Shown here in pieces: positions 8,986 through 16,645 of a stretch of DNA of 64,000 nt. The position numbers and the translations under genes are program-made. Below the pieces are notes generated by a model. The model worked only from the letters and a program-made list of their open reading frames with translations. It did no database searches and had not been told where the DNA came from. Positions within the stretch are counted from its first letter, which is position 1. Every line of letters begins with the position of its first letter. Location of the stretch: assembly GCF_031846525.1 (NCBI RefSeq), contig NZ_JAVRHM010000001.1, positions 310,001-374,000 of the forward strand, in the 5' to 3' direction. Source of the stretch: Autumnicola patrickiae (GTDB taxonomy: Bacteria; Bacteroidota; Bacteroidia; Flavobacteriales; Flavobacteriaceae).

Positions 8986-10607
8986 TAATCGTTGTAATTT
9001 TCCGGGGAAATCCGGCGTTGGGAAACAGTTTCAAATTTTTTGGCCCAGTTAAGCAATTGCTGTTCCTCGAAAGGCCTCGCAAATATTGTAAGTCCGCGTG
9101 GCGCTCCATCTTCACCATAACCCATAGGAACGGTGATTGCGGGATATTGTGCAACCGCCGCATAACCGGCATGGTAATTATTGATGGAAATTACACCATC
9201 CAGGTTATGCTCCTGCATAGGAACATCAAAAAAGGCCCTTCCGTTGATTCTTAGCGTGTCTTTAACCGCAGCAAACTCTTCCTGGGTAGCAGAATCCTGC
9301 ATAATTCCTTCGAACAAAGACTGCCCATAAGGTGCCCGTTCCATAGAATCCTGAGCGTTGTAACGGTATACATCCTCTACGCTTGCAACGTCTAACTCTC
9401 CGCCATAATTCTGAAAATAAGCAGGAAGATCTTTCTTCATATCCAGGTTTAGCAGTCGCAGGAAATTTGGTAATTCAATTTCCTCCGCTTCAAATTCTAT
9501 GACTACTGCCCCGGCATTTTTAAGATCATTTACTGCACGAACGTACAAGGAATCTTCCATTAATCCGCGGATGGCACCAAACCTTTTTCCTTCCAGTGAA
9601 GAATTTTCCAGCGAAGTATAATAATCTGAAACAGCGGGAGCCTCTTTTGTAACCGGATCTTGCGGATCTTTCCCTGCCATTGCTGAAAGTAAAATGGCAT
9701 TGTCCACAACCGACTTTGTAATAGGACCCGGAGTATCAAGCGTACTGGAAATTGGAATAATTCCGCTACGGCTTAAAACTCCAATTGTGGGTTTTAAACC
9801 TACCACTGAATTTTGACTGGAAGGTGACAATATAGATCCTGATGTTTCTGAACCTACCGCAACGGGAGCCAGATTTGCCGCTACAGCCACTGCGCTTCCC
9901 GAACTTGAGCCTCCGGTGTCCAGAATTTTTCTTCCGTAGGGATTAAGGGTTTGCCCTCCAACTGCCGAATAGCCACTGGGACATTCTCCGCAGAAGAAAT
10001 AAGCCCATTCACTCAGGTTTGCTTTTCCCAGAATTAAAGCGCCGTTTTTCTTCAGTTTTTCGACTATAAAAGCATCGCCGGTTATGTTTTTCTGAAGAGC
10101 CACCGCACCAGCAGTAGTCGGCATATCTTCAGTATTGATATTATCCTTTAAAAGCACCGGAATGCCGAAAATTGGATGTTTTTGACCATCATTTGTAGCC
10201 TGATCTTTAGCCCTGGCTTCTTCCAGAAGATTCGGATTTAGGAAAATGACCGAATTTAACGACCGATTATTATTTCTATCGAACTTCTGAATCCGTTTTA
10301 GGTAAAAAAGTGCTAATTCTTCATAGGTAAGCTTTCCAGATTGGATTGCGTCCTGAATTTCAGGAATATTGCGATCAAAAATCAGTGGTTTTACTTCAGA
10401 ATAACGTTCCTCAGAGAAATTTGACAATTCTTCAGCAAAAGGAGCCATAAGAGAGTCTTTGTTGATGAATTTCGAATCCAAAACTCTGTATTCTGGCTCT
10501 TCAGACTGACTTATAGTATCCTGAACAGGTTGTTCAGCTTCATTTTTCTTATTATCTGCACAGGAAAGTGCAAGAAAAGCCAAAAAAATTAAAATGATCT
10601 TTTTCAT
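8985..10607 (-). CDS. Amidase-signature family lipoprotein
   Basis: Secreted, lipid-anchored hydrolase of the amidase signature (AS) family, 540 residues. The N-terminus is a lipoprotein signal with lipobox LALSC, so the mature protein starts at C16. The Ser-cisSer-Lys triad is intact: K154 in LLKDNI, the glycine/serine loop GGSSSGS at about 232-238, and the nucleophile S256 in SETSGS. The AS fold is usually cytoplasmic (GatA) but secreted lipoprotein versions are frequent in Bacteroidota; the length and signal peptide exclude GatA. Substrate is unknown. It lies downstream of ftsY with a dispersed repeat between them. Confidence 0.92.
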   Translation of the reverse strand: MKKIILIFLAFLALSCADNKKNEAEQPVQDTISQSEEPEYRVLDSKFINKDSLMAPFAEELSNFSEERYSEVKPLIFDRNIPEIQDAIQSGKLTYEELALFYLKRIQKFDRNNNRSLNSVIFLNPNLLEEARAKDQATNDGQKHPIFGIPVLLKDNINTEDMPTTAGAVALQKNITGDAFIVEKLKKNGALILGKANLSEWAYFFCGECPSGYSAVGGQTLNPYGRKILDTGGSSSGSAVAVAANLAPVAVGSETSGSILSPSSQNSVVGLKPTIGVLSRSGIIPISSTLDTPGPITKSVVDNAILLSAMAGKDPQDPVTKEAPAVSDYYTSLENSSLEGKRFGAIRGLMEDSLYVRAVNDLKNAGAVVIEFEAEEIELPNFLRLLNLDMKKDLPAYFQNYGGELDVASVEDVYRYNAQDSMERAPYGQSLFEGIMQDSATQEEFAAVKDTLRINGRAFFDVPMQEHNLDGVISINNYHAGYAAVAQYPAITVPMGYGEDGAPRGLTIFARPFEEQQLLNWAKKFETVSQRRISPENYND

Positions 10608-10634
10608 TAATTACTGTCTAAATGCAAAATTTAG

Positions 10635-10663
10635 CGGCACCTCAAAAATGGCAATTATCGACC
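10635..10663 (+). repeat. Dispersed intergenic repeat, copy 2 (best consensus match)
   Basis: Contains CACCTCAAAAATGGCAATT followed by ATCGACC, the reverse complement of the core TCGATAATTGCCATTTT. It lies 13 bases beyond the ftsY stop codon, in the ftsY-amidase gap, so it would be in the 3' end of the ftsY message. Confidence 0.7.
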
Positions 10664-10675
10664 TACTGTATTTAT

Positions 10676-11629
10676 CTATTTAAAGAAAGAATCTACGAAT
10701 TCGTACTTATTGAAAACCTGCAAATCTTCAACTCCCTCTCCTACTCCAATATATTTCACCGGAATCTGGAACTGATCGCTAATGCCGATAACCACTCCGC
10801 CTTTCGCAGTTCCATCAAGTTTGGTAACCGCAAGGGAAGTAACTTCTGTAGCCGCTGTGAATTGCTTGGCCTGTTCAAAAGCATTTTGACCGGTAGATCC
10901 ATCTAAAACCAGCAAAACCTCGTGTGGAGCATCTGGAATCACCTTTTGCATCACACGTTTTACCTTGGATAGCTCTTTCATAAGGTTTACTTTATTGTGT
11001 AACCTCCCGGCGGTATCGATCAAAACGACATCTGCATTTTGCTTTACCCCTTCCTGAACCGAATCGTAAGCCACCGAAGCGGGATCGCTGCCCATGCTCT
11101 GCTTTACGATGGGAACACCCGTTCTGTCTGCCCAAATCTGAAGCTGGTCTATCGCCGCCGCTCTAAAAGTATCGGCCGCACCAAGGACAACTTTTTTCCC
11201 GGCACCTTTAAACTGGTGCGCGAGTTTACCTATGGTGGTTGTTTTTCCTACTCCGTTAACCCCCACGACCATTATCACGTAAGGCTTGGTATTTTCCGGA
11301 ACATGAATTTCTGAAGCTTCGCCGCTATTGGTTTCAGAAAGAAGACCCGCAATTTCTTCACGCAGGATCTTATTAAGTTCATCGGTCCCCAAATACCTGT
11401 CGCGCGCAACACGCTCTTCTATTCTGTTTATAATCTTAATTGTAGTGGCCACACCAACATCGCTGCTTACCAAAATATCCTCAAGGTCATCCAGTACCTC
11501 CTCGTCCACCTTGGCCTTACCGGCAACAGCCTTACTCATCTTTGAGAAGAAGTTGCTTTTGGACTTTTCAAGTCCCTTATCCAGCGTTTCCTTCTTTTCC
11601 TTTGAAAAAATCTTCTTAAATAAACTCAT
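10676..11629 (-). CDS. ftsY: Signal recognition particle receptor FtsY
   Basis: SRP receptor GTPase that docks SRP-ribosome complexes at the membrane for cotranslational insertion. The 317-residue protein has a short basic N-terminal region, the N helical domain (about 40-100) and the GTPase G domain: G1 GVNGVGKT at 123-130, DTFRAAA at 153-159, DTAGR at 205-209 and TKLDG at 269-273. It lacks the long acidic A domain of the E. coli protein, as is usual in Bacteroidota. It follows the rpmB-rpmG-DUF4295 operon on the same strand behind a terminator. The partner SRP RNA is also encoded in this window at 28381-28482. Confidence 0.97.
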   Translation of the reverse strand: MSLFKKIFSKEKKETLDKGLEKSKSNFFSKMSKAVAGKAKVDEEVLDDLEDILVSSDVGVATTIKIINRIEERVARDRYLGTDELNKILREEIAGLLSETNSGEASEIHVPENTKPYVIMVVGVNGVGKTTTIGKLAHQFKGAGKKVVLGAADTFRAAAIDQLQIWADRTGVPIVKQSMGSDPASVAYDSVQEGVKQNADVVLIDTAGRLHNKVNLMKELSKVKRVMQKVIPDAPHEVLLVLDGSTGQNAFEQAKQFTAATEVTSLAVTKLDGTAKGGVVIGISDQFQIPVKYIGVGEGVEDLQVFNKYEFVDSFFK

Positions 11630-11701
11630 TTCCTGGTAGGTTTAAAATCACGAAATTCCGGAAGAAAATTCCAGAACAGTAAGTGTAAATATAATCAAAA
11701 A

Positions 11702-11737
11702 GAAAAAGCCGTCCAGATTATATCGGGACGGCTTTTA
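11702..11737 (-). terminator. Terminator of the rpmB-rpmG-DUF4295 operon
   Basis: Perfect 8-bp stem AGCCGTCC (11707-11714) and GGACGGCT (11726-11733) with an 11-base loop; read on the minus strand it is followed by TTTTTCT. It lies between the DUF4295 stop and ftsY. Confidence 0.85.
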
Positions 11738-11762
11738 TTCTATACAACGGGAAACTTTCCGA

Positions 11763-11915
11763 TTATTTTTTATTTAAAAAATCGCTTACGTCCTCAGGAG
11801 CCATTATCGCTTCAACAAATGTATAGGCACCTGTCTTTGGAGATTTAACCATTTTTATTGCTTTGGTTAATCTTTTTGTCCCTGTTTGGATTGATCCTAC
11901 TGATTTCTTTGCCAT
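11763..11915 (-). CDS. DUF4295 family small basic protein
   Basis: A 50-residue lysine-rich protein that starts MAKKSVGSIQTGTKRLTKAI and ends SDFLNKK. It matches the DUF4295 family (PF14128), which in Bacteroidota is found directly behind rpmB and rpmG, as here. Its size, charge and operon position suggest that it binds the ribosome or rRNA, but this is inference. The start is 7 bases after the rpmG stop. The gene is easily missed because of its size. Confidence 0.92.
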   Translation of the reverse strand: MAKKSVGSIQTGTKRLTKAIKMVKSPKTGAYTFVEAIMAPEDVSDFLNKK

Positions 11916-11922
11916 GACTCAA

Positions 11923-12105
11923 TTATTTAATTTCTTTATGAACAGTCATTTTCTTCAAGATAGGATTGAATTTCTTCAACTCTAATCTATCAGGGCTGTT
12001 CTTTTTGTTTTTGGTTGTGATATATCTTGAGGTTCCAGGTTTACCTGTTCCCTTGTGCTCTGTGCACTCTAATATAACCTGTACTCTATTGCCTTTCTTT
12101 GCCAT
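11923..12105 (-). CDS. rpmG: Large-subunit ribosomal protein L33
   Basis: A 60-residue ribosomal protein bL33. The C-terminal half TTKNKKNSPDRLELKKFNP is canonical. Only one cysteine remains (VILECTEH) where zinc-binding forms have two CxxC pairs, so this is a zinc-independent C-minus type paralogue. The first part carries an inserted glycine-rich segment KGTGKPGTS, common in Bacteroidota. It lies 24 bases after rpmB in the same operon. Confidence 0.97.
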   Translation of the reverse strand: MAKKGNRVQVILECTEHKGTGKPGTSRYITTKNKKNSPDRLELKKFNPILKKMTVHKEIK

Positions 12106-12129
12106 TTCGTTCTGTTTTTTTGCTTAGGA

Positions 12130-12369
12130 CTATTTTTTCATAAATCCTTTTTCTCTTGCCTCTTTAATTACAGCAGAGATGCCTTTTTTATTGATATTTT
12201 TAAGCGCAGATGTGGAAACTTTTAAAGTAACCCATCTATCCTCTTCAGGAATAAAAAAACGTTTTTTAACCAAATTGGCATTAAATCTACGCTTGGTCTT
12301 ATTCATTGCATGAGAAACATTGTTCCCGACCATCGCCTTTTTACCTGTAAGTTCACAAACTCTTGACAT
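12130..12369 (-). CDS. rpmB: Large-subunit ribosomal protein L28
   Basis: A 79-residue bL28, complete, with the family opening MSRVCELTGKKAMVGNNVSH and the NKTKRRFNANL basic stretch that contacts 23S rRNA. It is first gene of the rpmB-rpmG-DUF4295 operon. A plausible promoter (TTG-N20-TTAATTTG) lies 39-69 bases upstream. Confidence 0.97.
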   Translation of the reverse strand: MSRVCELTGKKAMVGNNVSHAMNKTKRRFNANLVKKRFFIPEEDRWVTLKVSTSALKNINKKGISAVIKEAREKGFMKK

Positions 12370-12407
12370 TGCTCTATTCTTTAAACTCGTTATTTCAAAA
12401 CAGGCTG

Positions 12408-12438
12408 CAAATTAACGATTTTTTTATATAACAGACAA
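12408..12438 (-). promoter_or_regulatory. Probable promoter of rpmB operon
   Basis: On the minus strand TTG (12438-12436), 20 bases, then TTAATTTG (12415-12408), close to the Bacteroidota -33/-7 pattern TTTG-N19-TAnnTTTG. The -7 box has T instead of A at its second position. Confidence 0.45.
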
Positions 12439-12516
12439 CCTAAAATAAAAATTATTTACAGGAAATATATCAGGAAATTTTCTCTATAAAAAAAACCTTT
12501 TACTCTAATTCACTCA

Positions 12517-13767
12517 TTAAAGCTGCGCTAATTTCCTTAAAATCAATTCAAAAGATTTATTTACAGTTTTCTGAACCACCTGCTCCCTATTGTTTCCGAA
12601 TACAAATTTTTTAGAATAAACACCATTTGGAGTGGCCAAACCTATAAAAACAGTACCTACATCGGCATCACTTTCGCCTTTTGTGGGGCCAGCGTTTCCT
12701 GTAGTTCCTATTGCATAATCAGATTTAAACATCTTTTTGGCATTAGATGCCATTGCTTCTGCAACTTCAGCACTTACTACACTATATTTTTCTATTATTT
12801 CCGGAGGTACATTCAATATCTCTTTTTTTGCCTGTGTCGCATAAGAAACAATACTGCCCTTAAAGCAGGTAGAAGCTCCCGGATTAAGTGTAAACTGCGC
12901 TGCCAGTGCCCCACCGGTGCAACTTTCTGCAGCAGAAAGGAACTGGTTTCGTGAAGAAAGTAATTTACTTATCGTCTCCTCAATATTATCATCTTCTGAA
13001 ATCGAATCTGCTATAATATCTTCCAGTAAAGGATAAAGTTTCTCAAACTCTTTTTCTATAGAAAGTTTCAGTTCCTCTTCATTTTCCCCCTTGCCAGAAA
13101 GTCGCAACCTCACGGTGCCAAGGCCCGGGAGATAAGCAAGTTTTATAGCTTTTGGCAGGTTATCCTCCCATTCTTCAATTCGCTCTGCTATGGCGCTTTC
13201 TCCCAGCCCATAAGTCCGAATCGTTTTATGGTAAATAAATGGTCTGTTAAACTCCTCCTTTAACCTGGGAATAATTTCGCGCTCCATAAGTGCTTTCATT
13301 TCAAAAGGCACTCCCGGAACAGCGATAAAAACCGTTTTATCCTTCTTTAGCCATAAACCCGGTGCGGTACCGAATTTATTATGCAAAACTGTAGCTTTTG
13401 TAGGAACCATGGCCTGTTCCCGGTTTAAATCGGAAACCTGGGCATTCTCTATTTTTTCGAAGATTTTTTCGACGTTCTTTAAAACATCTTCATTAAGCTC
13501 CAGAACATCATCAAAATATTCACAAAGGCAATACTTAGTAAGATCGTCTTTGGTTGGACCAAGTCCCCCTGTTATAATTACAACCTCTGCCCTTGCCGCT
13601 GAATCTTTGAAGGTATGAAGAATATGCTCCTTCTCATCTTCAATAGAAATTATCTGATGAACAGCAATTCCTATCTTATTGAGCTCCTGTGCAATGTGCG
13701 CAGAATTGGTATCGACGATCTGCCCGATGAGGATTTCGTCTCCGATAGTTATTATTTCAGCCGTCAT
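12517..13767 (-). CDS. cinA: CinA-like protein with NMN amidohydrolase domain
   Basis: Two-domain protein of 416 residues: an N-terminal MoCF/COG1058 domain (about 1-170, opening EIITIGDEILIGQIVDTNS and containing TGGLGPTKDD) expected to carry ADP-ribose pyrophosphatase activity, and a C-terminal PncC domain (about 255-412, with SAAESCTGGALA) that deamidates nicotinamide mononucleotide in pyridine nucleotide salvage. The start ATG overlaps the stop of the upstream Hpt gene by one base (TAATG), so the two are translationally coupled. Confidence 0.95.
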   Translation of the reverse strand: MTAEIITIGDEILIGQIVDTNSAHIAQELNKIGIAVHQIISIEDEKEHILHTFKDSAARAEVVIITGGLGPTKDDLTKYCLCEYFDDVLELNEDVLKNVEKIFEKIENAQVSDLNREQAMVPTKATVLHNKFGTAPGLWLKKDKTVFIAVPGVPFEMKALMEREIIPRLKEEFNRPFIYHKTIRTYGLGESAIAERIEEWEDNLPKAIKLAYLPGLGTVRLRLSGKGENEEELKLSIEKEFEKLYPLLEDIIADSISEDDNIEETISKLLSSRNQFLSAAESCTGGALAAQFTLNPGASTCFKGSIVSYATQAKKEILNVPPEIIEKYSVVSAEVAEAMASNAKKMFKSDYAIGTTGNAGPTKGESDADVGTVFIGLATPNGVYSKKFVFGNNREQVVQKTVNKSFELILRKLAQL

Positions 13768-14105
13768 TAGAGGTTAAAATCGCGTTTTAAGGCGCTACTC
13801 GCCACATTTACTTTTTTTGAGATCATTGCTGCCGCTTCTGGTACTTCATCTTTCATCTTGCCTTCTTTGGACCATGCTTCTATAATACGAATCTGGTTCA
13901 TCAAATTAAGTCCGAAAAGCTGAAGGTTTGGCTTCATTTTGTGCGCATATTGATATGCAAGACTTGAATTACCATTTGCGATTGCCTCGTTCATGGCTTC
14001 TACATCCGGAGGTAATTCTTCCAGAAAAGTTTGCACCACAACTTTCATAAAATCGTCATCGCCACCGGCCATTTCTTTAACTTCATCCAGGTTATAACTG
14101 CTCAT
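13767..14105 (-). CDS. Hpt-domain phosphotransfer protein
   Basis: Stand-alone histidine phosphotransfer protein of 112 residues, a helical bundle that would relay phosphate between a hybrid kinase and a response regulator. The phosphorylatable residue is H55 in AHKMKP, followed by the usual hydrophobic LQLFGL. I choose the ATG at 14105, four bases after the stop of the FAH-family gene, rather than an in-frame ATG at 14147 inside that gene. It is coupled to cinA through TAATG. No kinase or response regulator is nearby, so its partners are encoded elsewhere. Confidence 0.87.
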   Translation of the reverse strand: MSSYNLDEVKEMAGGDDDFMKVVVQTFLEELPPDVEAMNEAIANGNSSLAYQYAHKMKPNLQLFGLNLMNQIRIIEAWSKEGKMKDEVPEAAAMISKKVNVASSALKRDFNL

Positions 14106-14109
14106 TAGG

Positions 14110-14724
14110 CTATTTGATTTGGATTGAAAAAACCTGCTCATCTTCAATAAATCCTTTCAGTTTATCGTTTGGCTCCACTTTACCCACGCCTGCCGGGGTC
14201 CCTGTAAAAATAACATCCCCGATTTTAAGCGTAAAAAAGGTAGAAACATAGGCAATTAACTCATCAATTTTCCATAACATAAAAGAGGTATTGCCATTTT
14301 GAACAGTTTTTTCGTTCTTTAAAAGACTAAAGTTAAGATTATTTATATCTTTTATCTCATTTTTCGGCAACCATTTCTCGCCTATCACAGCTGCTCCATC
14401 AAAGGCTTTTGCTTTTTCCCAGGGCAGTCCTTTGCTTTTCAATTTCTGTTGAAGGTCCCGTGCGGTAAAATCTATTCCAAGTCCAATTTCGTTATAATAT
14501 TTATGAGCAAACTTTTCCTGGATATGTTTTCCCACTCTATTAATTTTTACCAGGACTTCAACTTCATAATGGACATCATTAGAAAAGTCGGGGATAAAAA
14601 ATGGTTGTTTCTTGAGTAGAATTGCTGTATCCGGCTTCTGAAAAATTACGGGATCTTCTGGCTTTTCATTTTTTAATTCTGAAATATGATCGGTGTAATT
14701 TCTTCCAATACAAATAATCTTCAT
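14110..14724 (-). CDS. Fumarylacetoacetate hydrolase (FAH) family protein
   Basis: Single-domain 204-residue member of the FAH superfamily. Likely metal ligands are visible in HYEVEV (two Glu) and GIDFTARD (Asp), and the C-terminal GDVIFTGTPAGVG is a family hallmark. The small size and IGRNY opening place it with acylpyruvase or oxaloacetate decarboxylase type FAHD1-like enzymes and not with the true fumarylacetoacetase, which is encoded separately at 37279-38568. It is first in a tight FAH-Hpt-cinA cluster. Confidence 0.9.
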   Translation of the reverse strand: MKIICIGRNYTDHISELKNEKPEDPVIFQKPDTAILLKKQPFFIPDFSNDVHYEVEVLVKINRVGKHIQEKFAHKYYNEIGLGIDFTARDLQQKLKSKGLPWEKAKAFDGAAVIGEKWLPKNEIKDINNLNFSLLKNEKTVQNGNTSFMLWKIDELIAYVSTFFTLKIGDVIFTGTPAGVGKVEPNDKLKGFIEDEQVFSIQIK

Positions 14725-14796
14725 ATCTACAATGTGTTATAGACCCTTCAACTAAAGCGCTTTATATTCAAGGTTTACAGAAGAGCTGAAGGTGAA

Positions 14797-15573
14797 TTAT
14801 GAGAGCTTATTATTCAGCTTTCTAAGTTTTATCGCAGTAAGAACTTTTTTAGTGTACAGTGGAAAATCGGCATTTTGAATCCATCCAAAATAGCCTGGCT
14901 CTTCTTCCAGAACTTTTTCCACTCCTTTTCCTTTGTATTTTCCAAAAGCAAAAATTTCCTGGCCTTTTTTATCGTAGGTTATAAATCCGGCAAAATCGGC
15001 AAAACGCCTTCTTGCACTAAATCCAGCCAACCATTTAATATCATTGGTTAAATCGTCATACCTATCAAGCTGCGACTTTAGCACTTCGTAAGTGGCGTTA
15101 GTATCTGCCTGAGCACTATGTGCATCTTCAAGATTTTTTCCGCAGTAGAACTGGTAAGCTGCAGAAAGGGTGCGCTGTTCTTTTTTATGGAAAATAGTTT
15201 GTACATCTACTGCGAGCATATTTTTCATCTCAAAATCGACTCCTGCACGCAGCAATTCTTCAGCTAAAAGAGGAATATCGAATCTATTGGAATTGTACCC
15301 TCCCAAATCGCATCCCTTTATCATATCGTAAACCTGATTCGCCAGCTCTTTAAAAGTAGGCTCGTTTGCAATTTTTTCGTTGGAGATTCCATGAATAGCA
15401 ATTACCTCTTCAGGAATTTCCATCTCGGGGTTTACAAGCCATGTTTTACTTTCTTTGTTTCCGTTTGGAAAAATTTTCAGAACGGCAATCTCTACGATCC
15501 TGTCCTTCACCAGATTGGTTCCTGTTGTTTCAAGATCGAAAAAACAGATAGGCTTGGTCAGATTTAACTCCAT
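14797..15573 (-). CDS. DEDDh 3'-5' exonuclease (DnaQ/ExoX-like)
   Basis: Exonuclease of 258 residues related to the DNA polymerase III epsilon subunit. Catalytic acids are D13 and E15 in FDLETTGT, the Asp in NSNRFDIPLL near 105, and the HSAQAD His/Asp pair near 155-160. A C-terminal extension containing FGKYKGKG and PGYFGWIQNADFP is an ExoX/DUF3820-like tail. I place the start at the ATG at 15573, because the longer reading frame begins with a TTG that is the end of a TATCTTTG promoter box. It could work in repair rather than in replication proofreading. Confidence 0.92.
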   Translation of the reverse strand: MELNLTKPICFFDLETTGTNLVKDRIVEIAVLKIFPNGNKESKTWLVNPEMEIPEEVIAIHGISNEKIANEPTFKELANQVYDMIKGCDLGGYNSNRFDIPLLAEELLRAGVDFEMKNMLAVDVQTIFHKKEQRTLSAAYQFYCGKNLEDAHSAQADTNATYEVLKSQLDRYDDLTNDIKWLAGFSARRRFADFAGFITYDKKGQEIFAFGKYKGKGVEKVLEEEPGYFGWIQNADFPLYTKKVLTAIKLRKLNNKLS

Positions 15574-15588
15574 GAAAAATATTTTTTT

Positions 15589-15596
15589 CAAAGATA
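15589..15596 (-). promoter_or_regulatory. -7 promoter box of the exonuclease gene
   Basis: TATCTTTG on the minus strand, matching TAnnTTTG exactly, 16 bases before the chosen ATG. No good -33 TTTG is seen at the expected distance. Confidence 0.5.
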
Positions 15597-15658
15597 CTTA
15601 AAAATGACCGCTTGAAAATATTTAATTGAAAAGTGCTTAGTACTTATAGATTAAAATT

Positions 15659-15692
15659 AAAAGAAGCCATGAAAATTTCATGGCTTCTTTTA
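15659..15692 (-). terminator. Terminator after the fasciclin gene
   Basis: Near-perfect hairpin AAGAAGCCATGAAA (15661-15674) paired with TTTCATGGCTTCTT (15676-15689), flanked by A- and T-rich runs on both sides so it could act in either direction. It lies just after the fasciclin stop codon. Confidence 0.8.
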
Positions 15693-15715
15693 TTCCTTAA
15701 TTATAGTTTTGAAGA

Positions 15716-16357
15716 TTAGTCGGTAAATACGTCCCTGGAAGTCTGTACTATTGAATTAACAACATGTATTACTCCATTGGAAGCATCAATATCTGATTTA
15801 ATAATTTGTGCACCACCAATAGTAATAACGCCTCCATTTGCCTCTGTATCAATAACAATTTCTTCTTCTGAAGAGGTTTCTATAGCCTGAGAACTATTAA
15901 AATCTACAGAGGAAACTTTATTTGGCAAAATATGCCTTTGAATAAATCTCCCCAACTGTGCCCTGTTATCAGGATCTGTTAACATATTGAACTGCTCAAG
16001 CGGCATTTCCTGAAAAGCTTCGTTTGTAGGGATAAACATTGTTACAGGCCCTGTACGATCCAATTTCATGTCGAGATTTGACATTTTTGCCAGTGCCGCA
16101 AAAGTTGAAAAGTTTTCATTCATTCCAATTAAAGTCGTGATATCGTGATCTTCCGAATCTGCATTTCCGAATAAATTATCATAATCCATATCGGCAGCCG
16201 GATACGGCAGTTCCCCCAAGGTATTTGTTGTTCTACCCTGTTCATAATTACCGTCAGACATGCCTCCTGTACTGGAAGCTCCACCGCACCCATAAAAGGA
16301 TGTTCCGAGTATTGTAATAGTAGCTACTAAAATTGCTTTTAAAGAAATAGTTTTCAT
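15716..16357 (-). CDS. Fasciclin-domain lipoprotein
   Basis: Secreted lipoprotein of 213 residues. The signal ends with a lipobox-like TSFYGC, so the lipidated Cys is about residue 24. Residues 60-210 form one fasciclin (FAS1) domain, with the family phrases TVFIPTNEAF-like (VTMFIPTNEAFQEMP) and the closing NGVIHVVNSIV. FAS1 domains mediate adhesion or protein contacts at the cell surface. It is monocistronic, bounded by a terminator behind and a leader containing a small inverted repeat (ATGCTC/GAGCAT at 16389-16406) in front. Confidence 0.9.
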   Translation of the reverse strand: MKTISLKAILVATITILGTSFYGCGGASSTGGMSDGNYEQGRTTNTLGELPYPAADMDYDNLFGNADSEDHDITTLIGMNENFSTFAALAKMSNLDMKLDRTGPVTMFIPTNEAFQEMPLEQFNMLTDPDNRAQLGRFIQRHILPNKVSSVDFNSSQAIETSSEEEIVIDTEANGGVITIGGAQIIKSDIDASNGVIHVVNSIVQTSRDVFTD

Positions 16358-16597
16358 GTTTTATAATTTTTAGATTAATTCTTTTCTAATGCTCCCGTAA
16401 GAGCATGTAGTTATATCTATTATTAAGATACAGAACAGAAACCACCTTAAAAGACTATAAAACAAAAGTTTAACAGCAGATTTAAAATTTTATTATTTAT
16501 TTATAATATGTGGGAAATGTATTAGCATTTATAAGACCAGATCAAATTTTCATTTTATATGAAACCTATATTGTTAATTGTAAAAATAGAGGAATAA

Positions 16598-16630
16598 AAA
16601 AGCCGCAGATTATTACCCGCGGCTTACTTA
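16598..16630 (-). terminator. Terminator of the E2 acyltransferase gene
   Basis: Stem AGCCGC (16601-16606) with GCGGCT (16619-16624), extended by flanking bases, and a T-run on the minus strand (TTTTTTATT). It lies 22 bases beyond the E2 stop. Confidence 0.8.
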
Positions 16631-16645
16631 AAAATTATGTGCTTT

